From Marmoricola sp. (GTDB lineage Bacteria; Actinomycetota; Actinomycetes; Propionibacteriales; Nocardioidaceae), in NCBI GenBank assembly GCA_025964775.1, contig JAOPYE010000004.1, positions 1-64,000 on the forward strand: a DNA stretch of 64,000 bases, given 5' to 3'. A model generated the notes under the pieces. The model did no database searches. It saw nothing but the letters and a program-made list of their open reading frames with translations, and was not told the DNA's origin. A program made the translations under genes and the position numbers. Shown in pieces: positions 1 to 10,077 of this stretch. Numbering within the stretch: position 1 is the first letter of the stretch; each line of letters begins with the position of its first letter.

Positions 1-69
1 CAGATCTACACGCACGTCACCACGGAACGGCTCCGGAGCGCGTACCGGCTGGCGCATCCGCGGGCGTGA
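1..69 (+). CDS. xerC: Tyrosine recombinase XerC, C-terminal end (partial, starts outside window)
   Basis: Frame 1 reads QIYTHVTTERLRSAYRLAHPRA*, typical XerC/D C-terminus with the active-site region Tyr; just upstream of M23/rpsB as is common in Actinobacteria. Confidence 0.8.
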   Translation, partial: QIYTHVTTERLRSAYRLAHPRA

Positions 70-556
70 CTGACAGAGGTTCCAGCGGCAGCAGCCGGAC
101 GTGCCCGCTGCCACCGAGCAGCTCGAGCGGGTCGCGGTACTGGCCGTCCACGATCAGCCCCCAGTGCAGGCAGCTGCGCGGGAAGCAGTGGCTCAGGGCC
201 ACCTCGAGGGTCCCGATGACCTGACCACGCGCGACGACGTCACCTGCGTGGACAGCGGCGTGCACCGGCTCGTAGGTCGTGCGGCGCGAGCCGTGGTCGA
301 TCACGACGACGCCCCTGCCCGCGAGGTTCCCCGCGAACGTGATCGTCCCGGCCAGCGGCGCGAGCACGGGCTCGCCCGGTCGGCCGAGCAGATCGACGCC
401 TCGGTGCCCGGCCGAGAAGGCCGAGCCCGGTGGGTCGAACCGGGCCACGACCTGCGGCCGGGGATCCAGCGGCCAGCGGACCGGCTCGACCGCGGGGTGA
501 AGCAGGCCGGACCCGAGGGAGAGGACCAGCGCGAAGGTGCTGAGCAGGACGTTCAT
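17..556 (-). CDS. M23 family metallopeptidase (secreted LytM-type)
   Basis: Signal peptide MNVLLSTFALVLSLGSGLL, then GHRGVDLLGRPGEPVLAPLAGTITFAG...HWGL; start taken at internal Met (556). Confidence 0.85.
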   Translation of the reverse strand: MNVLLSTFALVLSLGSGLLHPAVEPVRWPLDPRPQVVARFDPPGSAFSAGHRGVDLLGRPGEPVLAPLAGTITFAGNLAGRGVVVIDHGSRRTTYEPVHAAVHAGDVVARGQVIGTLEVALSHCFPRSCLHWGLIVDGQYRDPLELLGGSGHVRLLPLEPLSVTPADAPAGTRSGAVPW

Positions 557-934
557 CCGCCGACGATGCGCCCGTTCGGGTGGCGTCGCCCCGAACGGGC
601 GGACTGCTTGTGCACAACCCGCCCCGCCGGGGCGGCGGGGATGCCGCCAGCGGCCCGGCACGTTTCGACAACGGACCGTGCACGCGTCTAGAATCGCTCC
701 AACAACCCGTACGGGTTGATTTCGCACGCTCGCACACCGTGCCGACCTCCCTGGAGGGCGGAACCACGCGGGTGAGGTCCTTCAGTCCCGACCGGCTCCG
801 GTCGATCGGGTCAGGCCCCCACGCAGGCGTCAGGGCAGGCCCCAACCAAAACGATCGGTGCCTGCAACGAACTGAAAACCGGTTCGCGCGCGTCAGCATG
901 CGCACGGACCACTACAGGAAGCAGTACACCTCAC

Positions 935-1957
935 ATGGCCGTCGTCACCATGCGCCAGCTCCTCGAGAGCGGCGTCCACTTCGGGCACCAGACCCGTCGC
1001 TGGAACCCCAAGATGAAGCGCATCATCATGACCGAGCGCAATTGCATCTACATCATCGACCTGCAGCAGTCGCTGTCGTACATCGACACCAGCTACGCGT
1101 TCATCAAGGACACCGTGGCCAAGGGCGGCACGATCATGTTCATCGGGACCAAGAAGCAGGCCCAGGAATCGATCGACGAGCAGGCCACCCGCGTCGGCAT
1201 GCCCTACGTCAACCAACGTTGGCTCGGCGGCATGCTCACCAACTTCCAGACCATGAGCCAGCGGATCAACCGCCTCAAGGAGCTCGACGACGTCGACTTC
1301 GACACCGTCGCCGGCTCGGGTCGCACCAAGAAGGAGCTCCTGCAGATGAAGCGGGAGCACATCAAGCTCGACAAGACCCTGGGCGGCATCCGCGAGATGG
1401 GCCGGACCCCCTCCGCCGTGTGGATCGTCGACACCAACAAGGAGCACCTCGCGGTCGAAGAGGCACGCAAGCTCAAGATCCCGATCATCGCGATCCTCGA
1501 CTCCAACTGCGACCCCGACGTCGTCGACTACCCGATCCCGGGCAACGACGACGCGATCCGCGCGGTCGGCCTGTTGACCCGCGTGGTCGCGGACGCCGTT
1601 GCCGACGGTCTCATCGCCCGCTCGGGTCTCAAGACCGAGGGTGACGAGAAGGCCATCGGCGCCGACGAGCCGCTCGCCGACTGGGAGCGCGACCTGCTCG
1701 AGGGCGACAAGCCCGCCGAGGCCCCTGCAGCCGAGGTTGCGGCCGAGGAAGCCCCGGTTGCCGAAGCCGCTCCGGTCGAGGAGACCCCGGCCGTTGTCGA
1801 GGCCCCCGTCGCTGAGGCCGCTGTCGAGGCCCCCGTCGCCGAGGCCGTTGTCGAGGCCGACGTCGCCGAGGCCGCTGTCGAGGCCCCGGCCGCCGAAGCC
1901 GCCGAGCAGACCGCACCGGAAGCGACCGACGAGACCACCGAGACCAAGGAGGTCTGA
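935..1957 (+). CDS. rpsB: 30S ribosomal protein S2
   Basis: [27 protein letters not shown]; long Ala/Glu/Val-rich C-terminal extension. Confidence 0.98.
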   Translation: MAVVTMRQLLESGVHFGHQTRRWNPKMKRIIMTERNCIYIIDLQQSLSYIDTSYAFIKDTVAKGGTIMFIGTKKQAQESIDEQATRVGMPYVNQRWLGGMLTNFQTMSQRINRLKELDDVDFDTVAGSGRTKKELLQMKREHIKLDKTLGGIREMGRTPSAVWIVDTNKEHLAVEEARKLKIPIIAILDSNCDPDVVDYPIPGNDDAIRAVGLLTRVVADAVADGLIARSGLKTEGDEKAIGADEPLADWERDLLEGDKPAEAPAAEVAAEEAPVAEAAPVEETPAVVEAPVAEAAVEAPVAEAVVEADVAEAAVEAPAAEAAEQTAPEATDETTETKEV

Positions 1958-1960
1958 GGC

Positions 1961-2773
1961 GTGTCGATCTCGGCTGCTGACGTCAAGAAGCTCCGCGAGC
2001 TGACCGGCGCGGGGATGATGGACTGCAAGAAGGCGCTGGAGGAAGCTGCCGGCGACTTCGACAAGGCCTCGGAGCTGCTCCGCATCAAGCTCGGCAAGAA
2101 GGCTGCCGAGCGCGGTGCCGAGCGGGAGGCGACGGCCGGACTGGTCGCCAACTCCGGCGGAGCGCTGGTCGAGCTGAAGAGCGAGACCGACTTCGTCGCC
2201 AAGAACGACGCGTTCATCGCTGCCGCCCAGAAGATCGCCGACGCGGCGGCTGCCGCCCAGGCAGTCGACGCCGAGGCCCTCAAGGCGGTCGCGCTCGACG
2301 GCAAGACCGTCGGGGAGATCGTCGAGGACCTCGCGGTCACCATCGGCGAGAAGATCGAGCTCGGCCAGGTGGCGTACTTCGGCGGTCAGTCCGTCGTCTA
2401 CCTGCACAAGCGTTCGGCCGACCTGCCGCCGGCTGTCGGCGTCCTCGTCGAGTACGACGGTGACGGCGCGGACGCCGCACGCGGTGCCGCGATGCAGATC
2501 GCGGCGATGAAGCCGACCTACGTCTCCCGCGACCAGGTCCCCGTCGAGGTCGTCGAGAAGGAGCGCGAGATCGGTGCCGCCATCGCTCGCGAGGAAGGCA
2601 AGCCCGAAGGTGCGATCGAGAAGATCGCCGAGGGTCGCCTGAACGGCTTCTTCAAGGACGTCGCCCTGCTCGACCAGCCGTCGGTCACCGATTCGAAGAA
2701 GTCGGTCAAGGCCGTCCTCGACGAGGCCGGCATCACGGTGAAGCGGTTCGCCCGGTTCGAAGTGGGAGCCTGA
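1961..2773 (+). CDS. tsf: Elongation factor Ts
   Basis: [25 protein letters not shown]. Confidence 0.98.
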   Translation: MSISAADVKKLRELTGAGMMDCKKALEEAAGDFDKASELLRIKLGKKAAERGAEREATAGLVANSGGALVELKSETDFVAKNDAFIAAAQKIADAAAAAQAVDAEALKAVALDGKTVGEIVEDLAVTIGEKIELGQVAYFGGQSVVYLHKRSADLPPAVGVLVEYDGDGADAARGAAMQIAAMKPTYVSRDQVPVEVVEKEREIGAAIAREEGKPEGAIEKIAEGRLNGFFKDVALLDQPSVTDSKKSVKAVLDEAGITVKRFARFEVGA

Positions 2774-2803
2774 TCCGTTAGGTTCTTCGAGACATCAACG
2801 AGG

Positions 2804-2848
2804 AGGCCGGTCCGATGAGCAAGACAACGATCATCGGGTCGGCCTTTT
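2804..2848 (+). terminator. Rho-independent terminator between tsf and pyrH
   Basis: AGGCCGGTCCGATGA / TCATCGGGTCGGCCT arms (15 nt, 2 mismatches) followed by TTTT. Confidence 0.75.
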
Positions 2849-2870
2849 CGCATGCTTCTAGGGAGATGCG

Positions 2871-3620
2871 ATGACGTACAAGCGGGTCCTGCTCAAGCTG
2901 TCCGGTGAGGTCTTCGGCGGCGGCAAGGTCGGTGTCGACCCGGACGTCGTCGCCGCGATCGCGCGCGAGATCGCTGCTGTCCAGCGCGCGGGCTTCGAGG
3001 TCGCCGTGGTGACCGGCGGTGGCAACTTCTTCCGCGGCGCCGAGCTCCAGCAGCGCGGCATGGACCGTGCGCGAGCCGACTACATGGGCATGCTCGGCAT
3101 CGTCATGAACTGTCTGGCCCTCCAGGACTTCCTGGAGAAGGAGGGCATCGAGACCCGGGTGCAGACCGCCATCACGATGGGCCAGGTCGCCGAGCCGTAC
3201 ATCCCGCGGCGCGCCATCCGGCACCTCGAGAAGGGCCGGGTCGTGATCTTCGGCGCCGGCGACGGCATGCCGTACTTCTCCACCGACACCGTCGCCGCCC
3301 AGCGTGCGCTGGAGACCAAGTGCGAGGTCGTGCTGATGGGCAAGAACGGGGTCGACGGGGTCTACACCGCCGACCCTCGCAAGGACCCGACTGCGATCAA
3401 GTACGACGAGGTCACCTACCAGGAAGTCCTGCAGAAGGGCCTCAAGGTGGCCGATGCGACCGCGTTCGCCATGTGCATGGAGAACGACCTGCCGATGATC
3501 GTGTTCGGCATGGAGCCCGAAGGCAACATCCTCAGGGTGGTCCAGGGTGAGAAGATCGGCACGCTGGTGAGCAGCGGAGAGAACGGCCCGTACGCGGGCA
3601 GCGAGAAGGAGCAGCAGTGA
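2871..3620 (+). CDS. pyrH: UMP kinase
   Basis: [16 protein letters not shown]...[11 protein letters not shown]. Confidence 0.97.
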   Translation: MTYKRVLLKLSGEVFGGGKVGVDPDVVAAIAREIAAVQRAGFEVAVVTGGGNFFRGAELQQRGMDRARADYMGMLGIVMNCLALQDFLEKEGIETRVQTAITMGQVAEPYIPRRAIRHLEKGRVVIFGAGDGMPYFSTDTVAAQRALETKCEVVLMGKNGVDGVYTADPRKDPTAIKYDEVTYQEVLQKGLKVADATAFAMCMENDLPMIVFGMEPEGNILRVVQGEKIGTLVSSGENGPYAGSEKEQQ

Positions 3621-4174
3621 TCAACGAAACGCTCAGCGAGGCCGACCAGAAGATGGGCAAGTCGGTGGCGGCCACCCGGGAGGAGTTCGCCGCGATCCGC
3701 GCCGGACGTGCCGCCCCGAGCATGTTCGCCAAGCTGACCGCCGAGTACTACGGCACTCCGACCCCGATCCAGCAGCTCGCCTCGTTCACGGCCCCCGAAG
3801 CCCGGATCATCATCGTCGCGCCGTTCGACGTGACCGCGATGCCGGCCATCGAGAAGGCGATCCGCGAGTCCGACCTCGGGGTGAACCCGTCGAACGACGG
3901 CAAGACGATCCGCTGCGTGTTCCCCGAGCTCACCGAGGAGCGGCGCAAGGAGTACATCAAGATCGCGCGGGTCAAGGCCGAGGAAGGCAAGGTCAGTGTC
4001 CGCAACATCCGTCGCAACGCCAAGCAGGATCTCGAGAAGCTCGAGAAGGACGGCGAGGCCGGTAAGGACGACGTCTCCGGTGCCGAGAAGCGCCTCGACG
4101 GGCTGACCAAGAAGCACACCGACGAGATCGACGAGCTGCTCAAGAACAAGGAAGCCGAGCTGCTCGAAGTCTGA
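3617..4174 (+). CDS. frr: Ribosome recycling factor
   Basis: [25 protein letters not shown]. Confidence 0.97.
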   Translation: MINETLSEADQKMGKSVAATREEFAAIRAGRAAPSMFAKLTAEYYGTPTPIQQLASFTAPEARIIIVAPFDVTAMPAIEKAIRESDLGVNPSNDGKTIRCVFPELTEERRKEYIKIARVKAEEGKVSVRNIRRNAKQDLEKLEKDGEAGKDDVSGAEKRLDGLTKKHTDEIDELLKNKEAELLEV

Positions 4175-4194
4175 GCGACGACGCCGACCTCACC

Positions 4195-5073
4195 ATGACG
4201 ACGACAGCCGCGGGGACACCCGCGCCCGAGCAGGACCACGGGCGCGCCGGTCGTGACCTGCGCGCAGCGATCATCTCGGCTGTCGCACTGCTGGCATTGA
4301 TCGCCGGTTCGCTGTTCTTCTGGAAGACCGCGTTCATGCTGGTCGTGGCCACCGCCGTCGTGGTCGCGGTCTGGGAGCTGCACCGTGGCCTGGAGGCCAA
4401 GGGAATCGACATCCCCGAGCAGCCGCTGATGGTCGGCGGCGCCGGCATGGTCGCCGTGGCGTACTTCTGGGGCGCACCCGCGCTGGTCACCGCGACCGCG
4501 GTCAGCGCGCTGGTGATCATGCTGTGGCTGCTGCGACGCGGCGTGGACGGTTTCGTCCAGAACGCGACCGCGGCGGTGTTCACCCTGATCTACGTGCCGT
4601 TCCTCGGTTCGTTCGTCACCCTGCTGCTGGCCGAGGGCGGTGACTGGAGGACGACGACCCACTTCGACGACGGGGTCAAGGGCATCTGCGCCTTCATCGG
4701 GCTGACGATCGCCTCGGACATCGGCGGCTACATCGCCGGTGTCCTGTTCGGCAAGCACCCGATGGCCCCGGTGATCTCGCCCAAGAAGTCGTGGGAGGGC
4801 TTCGCGGGCTCCACGATCGCCTGCATCGGCGCCGGCGTCGGCTTCATGTCCTGGCTCCACGGCGACTGGTGGGTCGGCGTCCTGCTCGGAGTCATCGCTG
4901 TCGTGATGGCCACGCTGGGCGACCTGGTCGAGTCGGTGATGAAGCGCGACCTCGGCATCAAGGACATGAGCCGAATCATCCCGGGTCACGGCGGCCTGAT
5001 GGACCGGCTCGACTCCCTGCTCGCGACGATCGCCCCGATCTGGCTCGTGCTGCACTACCTCGTCTTCACCTGA
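4195..5073 (+). CDS. cdsA: Phosphatidate cytidylyltransferase
   Basis: Multi-TM; SPKKSWEGFAGS and DLVESVMKRDLGIKDMSRIIPGHGGLMDRLDS signature. Confidence 0.95.
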   Translation: MTTTAAGTPAPEQDHGRAGRDLRAAIISAVALLALIAGSLFFWKTAFMLVVATAVVVAVWELHRGLEAKGIDIPEQPLMVGGAGMVAVAYFWGAPALVTATAVSALVIMLWLLRRGVDGFVQNATAAVFTLIYVPFLGSFVTLLLAEGGDWRTTTHFDDGVKGICAFIGLTIASDIGGYIAGVLFGKHPMAPVISPKKSWEGFAGSTIACIGAGVGFMSWLHGDWWVGVLLGVIAVVMATLGDLVESVMKRDLGIKDMSRIIPGHGGLMDRLDSLLATIAPIWLVLHYLVFT

Positions 5074-5109
5074 GCGGAACCGACGGGCGGCTGCGAGCGT
5101 CTGACGACC

Positions 5110-5913
5110 ATGTGGCTCTTGCGTGCCGTCTGGGTGACGGTCTTGTTCCTGATCCTGACCGCGTGCGGATCGGCCGGACACCAGGGTCAGGGCGTTGGGG
5201 TGGACCCCGCCATGTCCGTGCTTGCGTCGTCGTACGTCGTCACAGGCGTCATCCAGGGCGGTGCGGCCCACTCACTGGTGAACGGGTCCGAGCTCCGATT
5301 GCAGTTCGCGAACGATCGCCTGACCATCACGGCGGGGTGCAACACGATGAGTGGCGCGTACCGCCGTGACGGCAACCGGATCACCGTCGGCGCGCTCGCG
5401 AGCACCGAGATGGGCTGCGCGCCCGCGTTGATGACGCAGGACGCCTGGGTCGCTGGTCTCTTTGCTCACCCGGTCCAGCTCGCCGTCGGCAAGGACGCCA
5501 CCCAGACGAGTGGCGATGTCGTCCTCGCCCTCGCTGACGTTCGTACGGTCTCGCCCGCTCGTCCCCTGGTCGGGACCAGGTGGCTCCTCAAGGAGGTGTA
5601 CGCCGGGGCGACAGCCAGCTCGGTTCCGCACGGTGACGTGGCCTGGGTCCGGTTCGGCACTGATGGCACCGTGCGGGTGAACGACGGCCTCAACGACGGC
5701 AGCGGACCGGTGCGGGTCATCGGCGACCGGCTCGTCTTCGGAGATCTGCTGTGGTCCGCGGTCGGTTGTGCCCGGACGTGTGCGGTGGGCAATTTCGGTG
5801 CCGTGTTCGCCGGAACCTCGACGTTCGCGATCACCGGTGACAGCCTCGTCCTCACCCACGGGACCGACGGACTCGGCTTCCGTGCCGTCGAGAAGCTCCC
5901 GCCGCAGAGCTGA
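5110..5913 (+). CDS. META-domain (HslJ-like) lipoprotein/secreted protein
   Basis: Signal sequence ending LTACGS; two repeats with NGSELRLQFANDRLTITAGCNTMSGAY and VGTRWLL. Confidence 0.75.
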   Translation: MWLLRAVWVTVLFLILTACGSAGHQGQGVGVDPAMSVLASSYVVTGVIQGGAAHSLVNGSELRLQFANDRLTITAGCNTMSGAYRRDGNRITVGALASTEMGCAPALMTQDAWVAGLFAHPVQLAVGKDATQTSGDVVLALADVRTVSPARPLVGTRWLLKEVYAGATASSVPHGDVAWVRFGTDGTVRVNDGLNDGSGPVRVIGDRLVFGDLLWSAVGCARTCAVGNFGAVFAGTSTFAITGDSLVLTHGTDGLGFRAVEKLPPQS

Positions 5914-5952
5914 TTCGGCTTCCCGCCCGACCGGTGGGAGAATCAACCGGTC

Positions 5953-7080
5953 ATGACAGAGCCCATCAAGACCCTCCCGCTGGTGTTCGAGGAGCCGCGA
6001 GGTCGCGGCAAGCCTCCCCAGCACCTCGCCGACCTGACGGCGGCCGAGCGCAAGGCGCGGCTGGAGGAGCTGGGACTTCCCGGGTTCCGGGCCAGGCAGC
6101 TGTCCACCCACTACTTCGAGCGCCTGGTCGACGACCCCGCGCAGATGACCGACCTCCCGGCCGCGACCCGGGACGAGCTCGTCGCCGGGCTGCTGCCTGA
6201 CCTGATGACCGCGCTGAAGGTCCAGGAGGCGGACAAGGGCGCCACCCGCAAGACCTTGTGGAAGCTGTTCGACGGCTCGCTGGTCGAGTCGGTGCTGATG
6301 CGGTACCCCGGCCGCGTCACGATGTGCGTGTCGAGCCAGGCCGGTTGCGGCATGGCGTGCCCGTTCTGCGCTACCGGACAGGGCGGGCTGCAGCGCAACA
6401 TGTCGACCGCCGAGATCGTCGAGCAGGTGGTCTCGGGTGCCCGGGCCCTGGCTCGCGGCGAGGTCGTCGGCGGCCCCGGTCGGGTCTCGAACGTCGTGTT
6501 CATGGGCATGGGCGAACCGATGGCCAACTACAACGCCGTGATGGGCGCCGTACGGCGTCTGACCGATCCGGCGCCCGACGGGCTGGGAATGTCGGCGCGA
6601 GGCATCACGGTGAGCACCGTCGGCCTGGTCCCGCGGATGAAGCAGCTGGCCGACGAGGGCATCCCGGTGACGCTGGCGCTGAGCCTGCACGCGCCCGACG
6701 ACGAGCTGCGCAACGAGCTGGTCCCGATCAACACGCGGTTCTCGGTCGCCGAGACCGTGGAGGCGGCCTGGGACTACGCCAGGAAGACCAGGCGCAGGGT
6801 GTCGATCGAGTACGCGATGATGCGCGGCATCAACGACCAGGCCTGGCGAGCGGACCTGCTGGCCGACGTCCTGAACGGGTACGGGGACTGGGGCTGGGTG
6901 CACGTGAACCTGATCCCGCTCAACCCGACGCCAGGATCGAAATGGACGGCCTCCGACCCGGCCGACGAACGTGAGTTCGTACGTCGCCTCGAGGCCAAGG
7001 GCATCTCGACGACGGTCAGGGACACCCGCGGACGCGAGATCGACGGGGCGTGCGGGCAACTCGCCGCTGTCGAGAGCTGA
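5953..7080 (+). CDS. rlmN: 23S rRNA (adenine2503-C2)-methyltransferase RlmN
   Basis: [23 protein letters not shown] radical SAM motif. Confidence 0.96.
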   Translation: MTEPIKTLPLVFEEPRGRGKPPQHLADLTAAERKARLEELGLPGFRARQLSTHYFERLVDDPAQMTDLPAATRDELVAGLLPDLMTALKVQEADKGATRKTLWKLFDGSLVESVLMRYPGRVTMCVSSQAGCGMACPFCATGQGGLQRNMSTAEIVEQVVSGARALARGEVVGGPGRVSNVVFMGMGEPMANYNAVMGAVRRLTDPAPDGLGMSARGITVSTVGLVPRMKQLADEGIPVTLALSLHAPDDELRNELVPINTRFSVAETVEAAWDYARKTRRRVSIEYAMMRGINDQAWRADLLADVLNGYGDWGWVHVNLIPLNPTPGSKWTASDPADEREFVRRLEAKGISTTVRDTRGREIDGACGQLAAVES

Positions 7081-7207
7081 TCGGCCGCCCGGGCGTCGGC
7101 AGTGGACACCCCGCGGTCGATCCGCGAGGATTGCAAGGCCAACCGGCCGCGTCTGCGACCGGTACCCCGCCCGATGATCGGGCCCGGCGACTGAGCCGGG
7201 CGCCTCG

Positions 7208-7639
7208 ATGAGGAGTACGACGATGGCCGACGCGCCGCTGCCCGACCTGAAGAAGATCAACCGGCTCGAGGCGCTCGACGACGCGGACCTCGCGACCGTG
7301 GTGGCTGCGGGGCGGCACGTGCACCTGCCGGCGGACTGGTCGTTGATCTCGGAGCAGACCCCGGCGGACAAGGCGTACCTGATCCTGGACGGCGAGGTCT
7401 CGGTGCGGAAGGCCGGAGCCGAGATCGCGCGGCTGGGCCCGGGCGACGTGATCGGCGAGATCGGGATCGTCAACCACAAGCTGCGCACTGCCAGCGTCGT
7501 GAGCCTGAGCCCGCTCGAGGTCATCCACTTCACCCGTGACGCGCTGGAGAAGCTGCTGACCGACGTCCCTGCCTTCGGCGACGCTCTCCGGGGCACCACT
7601 GCCGACCGACTGGACGGGAACAGTGCCGGAACCGCTTGA
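7208..7639 (+). CDS. Small cyclic nucleotide-binding domain protein
   Basis: ILDGEVSVRKAGAEIARLGPGDVIGEIGIVNHKLRTASVVSLSPLEVIHFTRDAL, CNMP fold; 143 aa stand-alone. Confidence 0.85.
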   Translation: MRSTTMADAPLPDLKKINRLEALDDADLATVVAAGRHVHLPADWSLISEQTPADKAYLILDGEVSVRKAGAEIARLGPGDVIGEIGIVNHKLRTASVVSLSPLEVIHFTRDALEKLLTDVPAFGDALRGTTADRLDGNSAGTA

Positions 7640-8726
7640 TCCGCAGCAGATCTTCGACCTGCTCGAGGAGCGCCTCCTCGGCAGCAAGCCGACCCTGACC
7701 GGGGCCGAGATCGCCGCCGAGCTCGGGATCGATCGGGAGATCGCGAAACAGCGCTGGCGCTCGCTCGGGTTCACCGAGGTCGGCGACGACGTGGTCGCGT
7801 TCACCCAGGCGGACCTCGATGCGATGCGACTGACCCAGCGGATGCACGAGCTCGGCATCATCAAGCCCGAGGACGAGGCAGCCCTGATCCGGACGCTCGG
7901 TCGCAGTTTCGCGCGCCTGGCCGAATGGCAGATCAGCCTGTTGAGCCGCTCCATCGACCCCGAGGGCCTCGACCTGGACGGTCTGGGTGCGGTGATCGAC
8001 GAGGTCACGCCGGTGATCGAGCAGGTGCAGAACTACGTGTGGCGCCGGCACACGCTCAGCGCGGCCTCCCGCCTGCTGCTCGCGCCGCCCGTCGAGGACG
8101 AGGACGGCACCGGGGGAGTCTGTACGGCGATCGGCTTCGCGGACATCGTCGGTTACACCCGGCAGACGCGGTCGCTGAGCCAGGAGGACCTCGCCCGGCT
8201 GGTCGACGCCTTCGAGGCCCGTGCGCTGGCGATCATCACCGGGCACAACGGCCGGATCATCAAGACGATCGGCGACGAGGTGCTGTTCGCGGCCGACCTG
8301 CCCGCTGAAGCCGCCCACATCGCGCTGGAGCTCGTCGAGGAGCACCTGGTTGACGACGACTTCCCGCAGCTGCGCGTCGGCGCTGCCTGGGGACCTGTTC
8401 TCAACCGTCTCGGCGACGTGTTCGGGCCGACGGTCAACATCGCGTCGCGACTGACCTCGATCGTGCGGCCGGGCCGGGTGCTGGTCGACAAGGACCTGGC
8501 GGAGGCGATCGAGGGCAACGAGGACTTCAAGCTGCGCCGGATGCGCCGGGTGTCGGTCAAGGGCTACCGCCGGCTCGAGCCGTGGGCCCTGCGCCGTCCG
8601 CTGGACGAGGGCGACCTACCCCCCGTCGCCGCGGCCCTGCACGAGAAGGGGCAGGACCTCCTCCGTGCTGTCGACGACATACAGGCGCGTGCCGAACGGA
8701 CGGTCGTGCCCGAGGGTTCGCAGTAG
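7623..8726 (+). CDS. Class III adenylate cyclase with Rv1264-like N-terminal regulatory domain
   Basis: GFADIVGYTR, IIKTIGDEVLF, FGPTVNIASRLT catalytic motifs; overlaps preceding CNMP gene by 17 bp. Confidence 0.88.
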   Translation: MPEPLDPQQIFDLLEERLLGSKPTLTGAEIAAELGIDREIAKQRWRSLGFTEVGDDVVAFTQADLDAMRLTQRMHELGIIKPEDEAALIRTLGRSFARLAEWQISLLSRSIDPEGLDLDGLGAVIDEVTPVIEQVQNYVWRRHTLSAASRLLLAPPVEDEDGTGGVCTAIGFADIVGYTRQTRSLSQEDLARLVDAFEARALAIITGHNGRIIKTIGDEVLFAADLPAEAAHIALELVEEHLVDDDFPQLRVGAAWGPVLNRLGDVFGPTVNIASRLTSIVRPGRVLVDKDLAEAIEGNEDFKLRRMRRVSVKGYRRLEPWALRRPLDEGDLPPVAAALHEKGQDLLRAVDDIQARAERTVVPEGSQ

Positions 8727-9707
8727 GTCCTCCACCGGAATCGTTCGCGTCCAGTGCTCACGACCGACCAGGACCATCGGGGTCACCCCTGAGGAGTCTG
8801 CGTAGTAGTTGGTGCAGGCCGACTGGAAAATCTCCTGGACGGTGCCGGCAGCTCCCGGCAGGAAGACCAGCCCGCCGCGGCACACCTTGAGCAGCATGTC
8901 CTCGCGCACGGCGTTGTTGAAGTACTTGGCTATCACCGATGCCAGGGCGTTCGGCGGTTCGTGCCCGTAGTACCAGGTCGGGATTCCCAGCGAACCGGTC
9001 CCGTGCGGCCAGCGCTCCCGGACGTCGAGCGCGGCCCGGGCCCACGCAGCGACGTCGCCGCTGAAATCGGGTACGGCGGCGAGCAGGTCGATGGACTCGG
9101 CCAGCGCATCAGCCGGTGCGCCGGTCAGCCAGGCACCGAGGTTGGCTGCCTCCATCGCTCCCGGGCCGCCCCCGGTCGCCACCGTGAACGTGCCGCCCAG
9201 CGCCTGGCCGAGCCGGGCGGCCGTGGCGTACTCGGCGCTGTCGCGCGGTACGGCGTGCCCGCCCATGACTCCCACGAGCGTGCGGTGATCGACGTATTCC
9301 TCGAGCGCGTCGTCGATCGCGTGGTCGTGCAGCGCGGCAGCCAGCGTGCGGTCCAGCGAGCGTTCGCCGAGCGACCACGCGTACGCCATCGCGTCGGGAG
9401 TGCCCTCGTAGCCGCCGGCGAGTCCGGCGTACAGGTCGTCGGGGGAGTACAGCGTCGGGCGGTAAGGGTCGAAGGGCACGGCCGGCACGGTCGGGAAGAC
9501 CAGGCCGCCCCGACGTCGCACGTCGTCCTCGCTGCCCGGCGCGAAACGGCACCCGAGGAACACCGCACCGGCGACCTCGACAGCGGCCAGCGCATCGGCA
9601 CGATCGGTCAGGTCGAGCGACTGCAGGTGCCATCCACGCAGCGTCGCCGCGTGCCGGGCGACGATCTCGTCGAACTCGGTGAGGGTCTCGATCTCCTGCG
9701 TCTGCAC
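8616..9707 (-). CDS. LOG family (lysine decarboxylase-like Rossmann) protein
   Basis: GTFTVATGGGPGAMEAANLGAW and LVFLPGAAGTVQEIFQ; GTG start. Confidence 0.75.
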   Translation of the reverse strand: MQTQEIETLTEFDEIVARHAATLRGWHLQSLDLTDRADALAAVEVAGAVFLGCRFAPGSEDDVRRRGGLVFPTVPAVPFDPYRPTLYSPDDLYAGLAGGYEGTPDAMAYAWSLGERSLDRTLAAALHDHAIDDALEEYVDHRTLVGVMGGHAVPRDSAEYATAARLGQALGGTFTVATGGGPGAMEAANLGAWLTGAPADALAESIDLLAAVPDFSGDVAAWARAALDVRERWPHGTGSLGIPTWYYGHEPPNALASVIAKYFNNAVREDMLLKVCRGGLVFLPGAAGTVQEIFQSACTNYYADSSGVTPMVLVGREHWTRTIPVEDLLRTLGHDRPFGTRLYVVDSTEEVLPLLVQGRGDGG

Positions 9708-9815
9708 GAGGAGAACCTAACCCTCGGCAGGGTCGGCGTGGAGCGGCGACCGGGCTCGTCCTGTGTTTCCGGCACACCACCTGTCTAGACGCGCTGACCG
9801 GTTGAAGTGCCGAAT

Positions 9816-9836
9816 CCCCTTGTTTCTAGGGGTTTT
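9816..9836 (+). terminator. Short intrinsic terminator-like hairpin upstream of acyltransferase gene
   Basis: CCCCT-TGTTTCT-AGGGG-TTTT. Confidence 0.45.
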
Positions 9837-10077
9837 CTGCGACCTGGGTCACAGTCGCGAAGCCTCAGAAGGCAGGTCGTGTCGGTGGCGTAACGTCGGT
9901 GTTAATAGGTCCCGTTACGGCATTTCGCGACTGCGCGGCGACCTTAGTCTTCACGTGGCGATGAAGCCGCTGACCGGATCTTTCGCACCAGTCCGGTCAG
10001 CCGTGAGTGAGTCAAGCGGACTCCTGCAGGTGATCCATCCGCTCGGAAGCTGCCGAACCTCGGAGGACCACCGGCCC

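Noticed and set aside
1-69. Integron/phage integrase remnant
   Set aside because: C-terminal sequence and location next to M23/rpsB fit housekeeping XerC better.
893-2407. 504-aa antisense ORF across rpsB/tsf
   Set aside because: High-GC shadow ORF opposite well-identified genes; no recognisable domains.
5272-7599. 775-aa antisense ORF across META protein, rlmN and CNMP gene
   Set aside because: Spurious; spans several real opposite-strand genes.
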